Positions 1-6,005 are shown, numbered from the stretch's first letter. The stretch is DNA of 6,152 nucleotides from Clostridia bacterium (GCA_017464225.1 JAFUDW010000106.1:1-6152), one strand, 5' to 3'. The notes: a model not told the origin generated them from the letters alone. Numbers and translations are program-made.

Positions 1-861
1 CTGCTTTTCAAACTGATGGATGCGGTATACGGCGCGCTCCTCGATGCCGTGGGAGCCCACTTCCTTGCGGAAGCAGGGCGAATAGCTGGTCAGCGTCTGG
101 GGCAATTCGCTCTCGTCCAGCATCTGATCGATGAATTTGCCGATCATGCTGTGCTCGCTGGTACCGATCAGGTACAGATCCTCGCCCTCGATCTTGTACA
201 TCATGTTTTCCATCTCGGAAAAGCTCATCACGCCGTTCACCACGCTGGAGCGGATCATGAAGGGCGGCACATAGTAGGTGAAGCCCCGGTCGATCATGAA
301 ATCCCGGGCGTAGCTCAGGATGGCGCTGTGCAGGCGGGCAATGTTTCCCTTTAAATAGTAGAAACCGTTGCCGCTGGTGCGCCGGGCGGAATCCAGATCG
401 ATGCCGTTCAGCCGCTCCATGATATCCACGTGGTAAGGCACTTCCCATTCGGGCACCACAGGCTCGCCGAAGCGCTCGTTTTCCACGTTCTGGCTGTCGT
501 CCTTGCCCACGGGCACCGAGCTGTCGATGATCTGGGGGATCACCATCATGCGCTTTTTGATTTCCTCGGCGTATTCGGTTTCCTTCACTTCCAGCTGGGC
601 CAATTCGTCCTGCATGTCCTTGACCTGCTGCTTGGCGGCCTCGGCTTCATCGCGCTTGCCCTGGCCCATCAGCTGGCCGATCTGCTTGGAGATGGCGTTG
701 CGCTGGGAGCGCAGGTAATCGGCCCGCTGGATCGCCTCGCGGTTTTTCTTGTCCAGGTCGATGACCTCGTCCACCAGGGGCAGCTTGGCGTCCTGGAACT
801 TCTTTTTGATGTTCTCGCGTACAAGGTCTGGATTGTTCCGGATCAGATTGATGTCGATCAT
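1..861 (-). CDS. serS: Seryl-tRNA synthetase, N-terminal two thirds (cut by window edge)
   Basis: This class II aminoacyl-tRNA synthetase charges tRNA-Ser with serine in the cytoplasm. The 287 codons visible read without a stop to base 1; SerRS is usually about 420-430 residues, so motif 3 and the C-terminus lie outside. Seen: start MIDINLIRNNPDLVREN, then a charged, heptad-like stretch at about residues 30-105 that fits the antiparallel coiled-coil arm gripping the long variable arm of tRNA-Ser. The catalytic core follows, with TSGNGFYYLKG, the serine-binding TxE-type loop T234-S235-E236 (in LIGTSEHSMIGKF), and class II motif 2 at 263-267 (CFRKE) followed by VGSHG and YRIHQFEK. The start at 861 is chosen because AAAGGAAG lies 7 nt upstream. 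An in-frame ATG at 879 lies on the other side of that ribosome binding site and is unlikely. The gene is preceded by a serine-type T-box leader, which supports the call independently. The GTSEHSMIG/CFRKEVGSHG wording resembles, from memory, a SerRS subtype seen in some Clostridia and archaea. Confidence 0.97.
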   Translation of the reverse strand, partial: MIDINLIRNNPDLVRENIKKKFQDAKLPLVDEVIDLDKKNREAIQRADYLRSQRNAISKQIGQLMGQGKRDEAEAAKQQVKDMQDELAQLEVKETEYAEEIKKRMMVIPQIIDSSVPVGKDDSQNVENERFGEPVVPEWEVPYHVDIMERLNGIDLDSARRTSGNGFYYLKGNIARLHSAILSYARDFMIDRGFTYYVPPFMIRSSVVNGVMSFSEMENMMYKIEGEDLYLIGTSEHSMIGKFIDQMLDESELPQTLTSYSPCFRKEVGSHGIEERAVYRIHQFEKQ

Positions 862-868
862 GGGATGA

Positions 869-876
869 CTTCCTTT
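869..876 (-). promoter_or_regulatory. Ribosome binding site of serS
   Basis: Read on the minus strand this is AAAGGAAG, ending 7 nt before the ATG at 861. It decides between the two in-frame ATGs at 861 and 879, because the upstream one overlaps or precedes the site and has no comparable site of its own. Confidence 0.8.
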
Positions 877-899
877 CATGAATTGCAGATAAAATATAG

Positions 900-932
900 A
901 AAAAACCTCCGCGCCCATCTCTGGGACGGAGG
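900..932 (-). terminator. T-box-controlled intrinsic terminator of the serS leader
   Basis: On the minus strand CCTCCG (932-927) pairs with CGGAGG (911-906), with an inner CCC/GGG and an AGAGAT loop, followed by six U (905-900). It lies immediately 3' of the T-box sequence. The competing antiterminator, stabilised by uncharged tRNA-Ser, would prevent it from forming. It ends about 38 nt before the serS start codon. Confidence 0.9.
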
Positions 933-1114
933 GATTCCGCGTTGCCACCCAGCTTGCACGGCCATGGGGCCGTACCGCTCTTGAACGCTGTATGGGGCGC
1001 ACCCCCGCGGCTCCTCGCCGCGCGCTCCCGGGCGGAACAGTCCCGCGTGCCGCCGCTTTACACCGTCCAGCGGCTCTCTTGGGGCATCGCAAGGGCATTT
1101 TCCCGTTCATCGCG
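900..1114 (-). promoter_or_regulatory. T-box riboswitch, serine-specific, upstream of serS
   Basis: This is a cis-acting leader that senses uncharged tRNA-Ser and lets transcription continue into serS. Features seen on the minus strand, 5' to 3': a start resembling GCGATGAACGGG; AGAGAG (1079-1074) followed by a stem CCGCT/AGCGG (1073-1069 and 1057-1053) closing GGACGGTGTAA, the usual Stem I apical pattern; and TGTTCCGCCCGGGAGC, where TCC (1036-1034) sits where a specifier codon is expected and is a serine codon. Stem III follows, ACGGCC-CCAT-GGCCGT (973-958). The T-box is GGGTGGCAACGCGG (950-937). Its UGGC (947-944) would pair with an acceptor end GCCA, matching the G73 discriminator known for bacterial tRNA-Ser. 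A terminator hairpin closes the leader. The exact 5' end is inferred from the promoter, and the specifier is assigned by spacing, not by a folded model. Confidence 0.93.
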
Positions 1115-1120
1115 ATGGTT

Positions 1121-1149
1121 ATTATAGCAGTATTTGCTCCAAAAAGCAA
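1121..1149 (-). promoter_or_regulatory. Putative sigma-A-type promoter of serS
   Basis: On the minus strand a perfect TATAAT (1126-1121) lies 17 nt after TTGCTT (1149-1144), which matches the -35 consensus only in its TTG. The predicted transcription start near 1114 coincides with the start of the T-box leader. An 11-bp inverted repeat GCAAG-G-CTTGC (1146-1156) overlaps the -35 element; whether it matters is unknown. Confidence 0.7.
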
Positions 1150-1203
1150 GGCTTGCGCGGGCTGATCGGGCGGAAAACTGCTGGAAAAAAAGCCCTTTTC
1201 TCC

Positions 1204-1233
1204 TTGTCAATAGTTGTTTATCTATTGTATAAT
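1204..1233 (+). promoter_or_regulatory. Putative sigma-A-type promoter of the large secreted protein gene
   Basis: TTGTCA (1204-1209, five of six consensus bases) and a perfect TATAAT (1228-1233) are separated by 18 nt. Transcription would start near 1240 and give a leader of only about 33 nt before the ATG at 1273. It is divergent from the serS promoter, with about 55 bp between the two -35 elements. No clear operator was seen. Confidence 0.75.
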
Positions 1234-1260
1234 AAACTAAGAGCGTTTGCTGACCCGAAA

Positions 1261-1266
1261 GGAGAA
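1261..1266 (+). promoter_or_regulatory. Ribosome binding site fixing the start at 1273
   Basis: The sequence AAAGGAGAAGG is centred here, with GGAG ending 8 nt before the ATG at 1273. The frame is open further upstream to an ATG at 1153, but that start precedes the promoter, has no such site, and would place 40 residues before the signal peptide. Confidence 0.85.
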
Positions 1267-1272
1267 GGACCC

Positions 1273-4200
1273 ATGAGAAAGAAACAGCTTTGTCTGCTGC
1301 TGGCCTGCCTGCTGGCGGTTTGTTTTGCGTGCCTGGCGCTGGCCGAGCCGCTTGATACCGATCTGCCGCATTTTACCGTCCAGTGGACGAGCGAAAGCTA
1401 TCAGCCCGGCGACGTGATGGGCGCGCACGTGGAAATGAACGGCATAGAAAACCAGCCCTATCATTCCTGCATGAGCTGGTGGGAATATGAACGGGATTAT
1501 ACGTATGATCTGTGCACCTCCGTGGTGGGCCGGGCGGAATTTCAGGAAGAAACCTGGCTGAGCGGAAACGGCCAGGATTATAACTACGGAGCGCTCATGG
1601 GCGACAGCACCCTGAACAACGCCATCGATACAAGCTTTTTGCGTTACGTCCGCATCAACGGGAAAGCCGAGGACAGCTACAATACGACGTACAGCGACAG
1701 CGCGGAGTATTACTTTGATACCGAGCCCCAGCCCGCGCCCTTCAGCGTGACCATTCCGCTCATGTCCGCGCAGGTTGGGGATACCATGCAGATCGTCTGC
1801 ACGGGGGAACCGGGCGCTCATTTCACCTATGGCTGGGCGGTGGATGGAGAGGATCCCAAAAATGTGTCCATGACCGAGCTGACCGATCCGGACGGTATCA
1901 TCGAGTTCCAGCCTGATACAGCCGGGTCTTATTGCCTGCGGCTGCAGACGTACAGATATTACGGCGACGATACGTCCATTGCCGAATGCGTCACCGCCGA
2001 TTTCCTGCCCATCCGGGTGACGGGCGCCGCCGAGGTCACGCCGGAGCCTACAGCCGAGCCTACCCCTGAACCCACCGCCGAGCCCACGGCCACGCCTGAG
2101 CCCGAGGAGACCCGGATCACCCTGGAGCTGAACGCTGACAAGCCGAGGGAAGAGTATCCCGACGCCTTCTTTGAGGTGACCGGAAACGTGGGGCTGCCTT
2201 ATCAGAAGATCCAGACCTGGTGGGAGGTGGATCAGATCTATGAGGTTGACAATGCCGCCAAGGCAGTGATCCGGACCATTGGAAATCCGGAAAACTGGCT
2301 TAATTCCACGACCAGCGGCAGCTCTGTGCTGAGCACCGATGTGGATATGTACACCGTGTGCGCGGTGCGCTTCTATTGCCAGGTCACGCTGGCCGACGGG
2401 CAGGTTTTGACCCAGTATGAAGTCTATGAGTACAGCGGCTACAGGCTGGAATCGGACCCGTTCCCCATGGCGCTTTATTTGACGCCCTCGGAGGAGATCA
2501 CCCTCGGCGAGCAGATAAACGTTACCTACGCCGTCGAAGGGAGCCCCAGCCGGATCTATTACGATCTGATCTATCGCGATACCGATAAAACCGAGCTGGT
2601 TCATACCGACGTCAGCGGCGCGCAGGGCGATTTCAGCTTCCAGCCCGATCACGGCCCCTGGGTCTATGTGCGCATGACGGCGGAGTTCGCCCAGAAGGCG
2701 TTCATTATGGACAGCTGGTCTGTCGCCGTGTCCTCTGATGCCGCGCCTACGCCCACGCCCGAACCCACGGCTACGCCCCGGCCCGGTACCTATACCATCT
2801 ACAGCTTGAACTTTAATTGGAACGAAGGCGCTGCGGAGGATGCGGTGGTGCATCTGATCGCCAACGGCGAGGAGATCGATACGGTCAGCGTTGTGCCTCA
2901 GACAGCAAACTACAGCTTTAACTACCTGCCCAAAACGGATGCTCAGGGCAATACCATCAATTACAGTGTAACCGTGGATCCCTTTGAAGGGACGTGGACG
3001 AGCTGGAGTTTTGAGCCGGTAGACGATCCCATCGTCATCTCCCCCGCGACGACGCCCACGCCCACGCCCACGCCTACGCCTACGCCTACGCCCACGCCTA
3101 CGCCCACGCCCACGCCTACGCCCGAGCCTGAACTGCCCGCGCTGGAAATCGTGCCGCAGTTCAACAGCGGCTGGGAAAAGACCATCATCATGGCTCCCAC
3201 CCTCGTGGAGCTGGAAGGTCAGCCCTATAACAGCAGCAGCTACGGCGGCGATTTCGGCCTGAAAAACTATGCGGAGCTTAAAGAGAAGCTGGAGGGCGAG
3301 CCCGCCTGGACGGTCACCCAGACCAGCGGCGATCCGCTGACGGCCGATCCCAGGGTTTATTCCGGGACTAACTACAGCTACGTGAGCCTGTACCTGCGGA
3401 ATATGCCCGCCACCGCTCAGACCGTCACCTTTGACGTCACCTGCGAATGGGGCTCCGTCAGCGCTACCCGCCAGGTCACGCTGCATTATGTTGAAAAGGA
3501 GCTGCCCACGGCGGTGGATCTCCCGGAGGAGATCATCCTGGATATCGGGGAAACCCGCACCGTGACCGGCCGCTTTATTCCCGAGGACTGGAACGAAGAT
3601 GGCAGCCCCTATTTGAACTTCTACTATTACGGCGATGTGCTGGAGGTCAACAGCCTGAACGATACCGCTGTGGAGGTAACCGGCAAGACCAGCGGCATCG
3701 TGCGCATTGAAGCCAGCATGAACCAGGAGAATATCCGCATCAAGCGCACCGTCACCGTTCGCGTGCGCGACGCGGAGGGCAACACGCCCTATGACGATGT
3801 GGATGATTTCGCCATCGCGCTGGACGCCTATCAGGGCACAGCCTATACCCCGGGCAAACAGCTGCGGGTCAATTACCGCCTGCGCGGCGGCATCGGCCCC
3901 TATCCCGCGCTGACGGCGGAATGGACCAAGCGCTTCAATTACGATACGGCGGGCAGGGGCTTTACGGCCTCCGGCGTATCGACCCAAACCGAGGTCATTG
4001 AGTACGGCCCTGTGCAGAACGATATCACCGCCGATTCGGGCAGCGCGTATCAGGTGCAGCTGGCCATGACGCCCACCGATTCCCGCGGCAAGCAGGGCGA
4101 AACCACCTCGGTGACCTTCCTGGCCAGCGAACATGTGACGGCGCCCTTCCCCCTGGATCTGGAGCTGACCTTTGATCAGGCGGAGATCGCGGCCGGTGAA

Positions 4201-5664
4201 ACGCTGACGGCGCGCTATCGCCTGCCTGAGGGCCTGCAAAGCGCTTCCTTCTGCTGGAGCGCGTCCTATGAGGGTGTTCCCGCAGGCGCGCAGACGTGGA
4301 CAGCGCTAAACGCCGCTCAGGGACAATTGACCTTTGCGCCCACCCAGGGCGACGGAGCGGTGCTGATGCTGTCGCTCACTGACGCGGAAGGCACGCAATA
4401 CACGGTCGTCAGCGATCCCGTGGCCGTGACGGGTACCGGCTATCAGCCCCGGAAGGTCAGCGTATACCCGGCGCATTATATTGTGCAACCCGGCAGCGAG
4501 GTGGCCATTGATTATTCCGTCACCGGCGGCGACGATGTGACCAATTGCTTCGGTTACTGGTTTGCCCGCGCGGAGGGCGGCGCCTGGAGCCAGATCGGCT
4601 ATCAGACCAGCGCTAATCCCAGCGGACTGATGACCGTTACTCCGGGCGAGGGCTTCGACGAGGTATACCTGATCCTCAGCGTCATGGATGGAAACGGCGC
4701 CGTGAAATCGGTCAGCTCTCCCTATATCCGGATCGCCAGCCGGGGCGTGTACCTGGATATCCGGGAGGATCAGGCCGCCATCGGCGATTACGTGCACATC
4801 ATCTATGATATCGTGGGCGATTACGAGGGCCATCCCTTCTATTATGCCATTACGCCCGGCTTCCGGTCTATGGATGACTATTACCATATCGGCGGCGGCG
4901 AGCAGCTGCCCGACGACCGCGGCGAATTCGTATACCATGTGACCAAGGGCGAATCCCTGCAGGTCTCGATCTGGAACTATATCATGGACGCGGACGAGGA
5001 AGAACCCGACGCCGATTGGCTGGACGGTGCCAGCGATTGGATCACCATCACGGGCTACGATCGGCCGCAGCTGGGCTTTACGGCTTCCGCGGACGCCGAT
5101 CAGGCCATGGTGGGCGTGCCCATCGGCATTCATTACGCCTTCACCGGTCCCAATGAAATAGAAGAAATGTATGTCAGCGTTTCGGAATGCAGGTCGGACA
5201 CCGTGGTGCATCACGCCATCTATACCGTAACCGCGAAGGAAGGCACGCTGAGCTATCTGCCCTTGGGCGACGGCGACTGGATCGAGGTGCACGGCAACGC
5301 GGTGGACGGAAGGGACGGCTGGTTCATGCTCTATGCCGCCGGTATCGAGCGTCTGCCGATGCAGCAGAGCGCGTTGGAAGCCTTTACGCTGCCCGCGGGC
5401 ATCCGGGAGATCGGCGCGGAGGCATTCGTTGGGATCCCCGCCAGGTACGTGGTGATCCCCGAAGGCTGCAAGACCATCGGCAGCCGCGCCTTTGCGGACA
5501 GCGCGGTGATGACCGTGGTGATCCCCGAAAGCGTGACCGAGATCGCGGCGGACGCCTTTGATAACGGCCTGCGTCCCCAGCTGGTCGTCTGGGGTGACAG
5601 CTACGCGGAGGAATATGCCCGGCAGAACCCGCTGGTAGGCTTCACCGTCAACTATAAGGAATAA
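1273..5664 (+). CDS. Large secreted multi-domain Ig-like protein with Cna_B-like, Big_2-like and C-terminal LRR_5 (BspA-type) modules
   Basis: The 1463-residue product is probably a secreted or surface-associated adhesin or binding protein; its ligand is unknown. Residues 1-24 are a signal peptide (MRKK, hydrophobic core, cleavage after ALA); the cysteines there do not form a good lipobox. Approximate modules: 32-154 and 280-395 (paired by P-Y-x5-WWE); 156-253 (Ig-like, C176/W188/C221); 396-487; 505-590 Cna_B-like (NWNEG, LIANG, LPKTDAQG); 621-743 Ig-like; 744-833 Big_2-like; then five related beta-sandwich modules at 844-956, 958-1054, 1058-1156, 1157-1261 and 1264-1359; and 1373-1463 LRR_5. 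Pro-rich linkers lie at 256-279, 490-504 and 592-620. Shared signature in many modules: a G, then a beta strand with a core Tyr (or Cys), a later G-x-hydrophobic-x-F/Y-x-P strand, and a closing strand. No LPxTG, C-terminal membrane helix, SLH or dockerin is seen, so how it stays on the cell, if it does, is unclear. It has its own promoter and terminator, so it is monocistronic. Module calls are by eye; the Cna_B and LRR_5 calls are firmer than the Ig-like and Big_2 ones. Confidence 0.93.
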   Translation: MRKKQLCLLLACLLAVCFACLALAEPLDTDLPHFTVQWTSESYQPGDVMGAHVEMNGIENQPYHSCMSWWEYERDYTYDLCTSVVGRAEFQEETWLSGNGQDYNYGALMGDSTLNNAIDTSFLRYVRINGKAEDSYNTTYSDSAEYYFDTEPQPAPFSVTIPLMSAQVGDTMQIVCTGEPGAHFTYGWAVDGEDPKNVSMTELTDPDGIIEFQPDTAGSYCLRLQTYRYYGDDTSIAECVTADFLPIRVTGAAEVTPEPTAEPTPEPTAEPTATPEPEETRITLELNADKPREEYPDAFFEVTGNVGLPYQKIQTWWEVDQIYEVDNAAKAVIRTIGNPENWLNSTTSGSSVLSTDVDMYTVCAVRFYCQVTLADGQVLTQYEVYEYSGYRLESDPFPMALYLTPSEEITLGEQINVTYAVEGSPSRIYYDLIYRDTDKTELVHTDVSGAQGDFSFQPDHGPWVYVRMTAEFAQKAFIMDSWSVAVSSDAAPTPTPEPTATPRPGTYTIYSLNFNWNEGAAEDAVVHLIANGEEIDTVSVVPQTANYSFNYLPKTDAQGNTINYSVTVDPFEGTWTSWSFEPVDDPIVISPATTPTPTPTPTPTPTPTPTPTPTPTPEPELPALEIVPQFNSGWEKTIIMAPTLVELEGQPYNSSSYGGDFGLKNYAELKEKLEGEPAWTVTQTSGDPLTADPRVYSGTNYSYVSLYLRNMPATAQTVTFDVTCEWGSVSATRQVTLHYVEKELPTAVDLPEEIILDIGETRTVTGRFIPEDWNEDGSPYLNFYYYGDVLEVNSLNDTAVEVTGKTSGIVRIEASMNQENIRIKRTVTVRVRDAEGNTPYDDVDDFAIALDAYQGTAYTPGKQLRVNYRLRGGIGPYPALTAEWTKRFNYDTAGRGFTASGVSTQTEVIEYGPVQNDITADSGSAYQVQLAMTPTDSRGKQGETTSVTFLASEHVTAPFPLDLELTFDQAEIAAGETLTARYRLPEGLQSASFCWSASYEGVPAGAQTWTALNAAQGQLTFAPTQGDGAVLMLSLTDAEGTQYTVVSDPVAVTGTGYQPRKVSVYPAHYIVQPGSEVAIDYSVTGGDDVTNCFGYWFARAEGGAWSQIGYQTSANPSGLMTVTPGEGFDEVYLILSVMDGNGAVKSVSSPYIRIASRGVYLDIREDQAAIGDYVHIIYDIVGDYEGHPFYYAITPGFRSMDDYYHIGGGEQLPDDRGEFVYHVTKGESLQVSIWNYIMDADEEEPDADWLDGASDWITITGYDRPQLGFTASADADQAMVGVPIGIHYAFTGPNEIEEMYVSVSECRSDTVVHHAIYTVTAKEGTLSYLPLGDGDWIEVHGNAVDGRDGWFMLYAAGIERLPMQQSALEAFTLPAGIREIGAEAFVGIPARYVVIPEGCKTIGSRAFADSAVMTVVIPESVTEIAADAFDNGLRPQLVVWGDSYAEEYARQNPLVGFTVNYKE
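2038..2109 (+). repeat. Pro/Thr/Glu-rich linker 1 in the secreted protein
   Basis: This encodes residues 256-279, made of TPEP, TAEP and TATP units. Such acidic Pro-Thr linkers are extended and flexible and separate folded domains in secreted clostridial proteins. Here it separates the N-terminal pair of modules from the rest. Confidence 0.85.
2740..2784 (+). repeat. Short Pro/Thr linker 2 in the secreted protein
   Basis: This encodes residues 490-504 (AAPTPTPEPTATPRP). It joins an Ig-like module to the Cna_B-like module. Confidence 0.8.
3052..3123 (+). repeat. Hexanucleotide tandem repeat coding (Thr-Pro)12, linker 3
   Basis: Twelve consecutive six-base units ACGCCC or ACGCCT encode residues 594-617, followed by EPELP. 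Every Thr codon is ACG while Pro codons mix CCC and CCT. The unit is a multiple of three, so slippage would change linker length without shifting the frame. It divides the Cna_B-like module from the second half of the protein. Confidence 0.95.
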
Positions 5665-5698
5665 ATGACGCGCAAGCGGAATTGAATAGCGACTGAAA

Positions 5699-5742
5699 AA
5701 AACGCCGATCGGCGGAAGAGCTTTTCCCCCGATCGGCGTTTT
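5699..5742 (+). terminator. Intrinsic terminator after the secreted protein gene, probably bidirectional
   Basis: A 14-bp perfect stem (5699-5712 with 5729-5742, core ACGCCGATCGG) closes a 16-nt loop that can form a small GGAA/TTCC inner stem. T runs follow on the right and seven A (5696-5702) sit on the left, so it could work on both strands. It begins about 35 nt after the stop codon at 5662. No minus-strand gene that would need it is visible within the window. Confidence 0.92.
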
Positions 5743-5915
5743 CTTCGTCTGCGAAAGCGCGATTCAACCCGAAACGCGAGATTTTTTTGATGAAGCGCCG
5801 TTCGTCTTTCGGAAACAAATCTATTCTTCTTGTGGTTAAAAATGAGAAGAAGCACAATATCTGGATCAAAACACGAACATTATAAAAAACAAGAGGAAAT
5901 AACGTCCGGAAACAT
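5743..5915. other. AT-rich intergenic spacer without a supported gene
   Basis: Together with the flanking terminator and promoter this forms the 351-nt gap between genes. It is clearly richer in A and T than the coding regions. The only structure I see is a 7-bp perfect inverted repeat, TTCTTCT (5824-5830) and AGAAGAA (5845-5851), with a 14-nt loop and no U-tract. A minus-strand open frame here crosses the terminator and has no ribosome binding site, so I do not call it a gene. Confidence 0.6.
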
Positions 5916-5953
5916 AAAAAAGTATCAAAAAAATTCAAAAAAATCGCAAAAAA
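5916..5953. promoter_or_regulatory. Phased A-tracts upstream of a promoter (UP-element-like or curved DNA)
   Basis: There are four A-tracts of six or seven A: 5916-5921, 5927-5933, 5937-5943 and 5948-5953. Their centres are about 11.5, 10 and 10.5 bp apart, close to one helical turn. The last ends 4 bp before the -35 hexamer. Phased A-tracts are known to bend DNA, and A/T-rich sequence here can bind the RNA polymerase alpha subunit. That it boosts this promoter is an inference. Confidence 0.65.
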
Positions 5954-5957
5954 GGTG

Positions 5958-5987
5958 TTGACAAAAGGGTGCGGGGTGTGGTATATT
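5958..5987 (+). promoter_or_regulatory. Strong sigma-A-type promoter with extended -10
   Basis: A perfect TTGACA (5958-5963) is followed after 18 nt by TATATT (5982-5987, five of six), preceded by TGG, which gives an extended -10 (TGN). The predicted start is about 5994. It reads rightwards into the partial open frame at 6016. Confidence 0.85.
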
Positions 5988-5990
5988 AAT

Positions 5991-6000
5991 TGAGCGCTCA
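5991..6000. promoter_or_regulatory. Palindromic operator candidate at the transcription start
   Basis: TGAGCGCTCA is a perfect 10-bp palindrome starting 3 bp after the -10 hexamer and covering the predicted start site, a position where a bound repressor would block initiation. Its centre GAGCGCTC equals the core of the symmetric lac operator, so a LacI-family repressor is one possibility. Other dimeric repressors are equally possible, and no regulator gene is in the window. Confidence 0.5.
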
Positions 6001-6005
6001 GGAGA
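6000..6005 (+). promoter_or_regulatory. Ribosome binding site candidate for the last open frame
   Basis: AGGAGA lies 10 nt before the ATG at 6016, slightly wide but workable. Its first base is the last base of the palindrome. GCTC (5996-5999) and GAGC (6004-6007) could form a 4-bp hairpin with AGGA in the loop, leaving the site exposed. Confidence 0.55.

Noticed and set aside
430..984. Plus-strand open frames across serS and its leader
   Set aside because: They lie antisense to clear SerRS sequence and run into the T-box RNA. The His/Leu-rich translation is typical of reverse-frame artefacts.
942..1127. Small plus-strand open frame of 61 codons
   Set aside because: It lies wholly within the structured T-box leader read on the other strand, and has no ribosome binding site.
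1159..1199. GGGCT ... AGCCCTTTT possible hairpin before the promoter at 1204
   Set aside because: Only 5 bp with a loop of about 27 nt; no gene on the plus strand ends upstream, so a terminator here has no purpose.
1153..1272. Upstream start at 1153 for the secreted protein
   Set aside because: It precedes the promoter at 1204-1233, lacks a ribosome binding site, and would bury the signal peptide 40 residues inside the protein.
1237..4239. 1000-codon open frame on the minus strand opposite the secreted protein gene
   Set aside because: It is the antisense shadow of a GC-rich, codon-biased gene. It is full of low-complexity Arg/Gly runs opposite the TP repeat, has no credible domain, and the plus-strand gene has promoter, ribosome binding site, signal peptide and terminator.
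4306..5292. 328-codon minus-strand open frame
   Set aside because: Also a shadow of the same gene; no ribosome binding site or recognisable domain, while the plus frame encodes continuous modules.
5648..5938. 96-codon minus-strand open frame rich in Phe and Arg
   Set aside because: It crosses the strong terminator stem and AT-rich spacer, with no ribosome binding site or promoter; composition is that of non-coding DNA.
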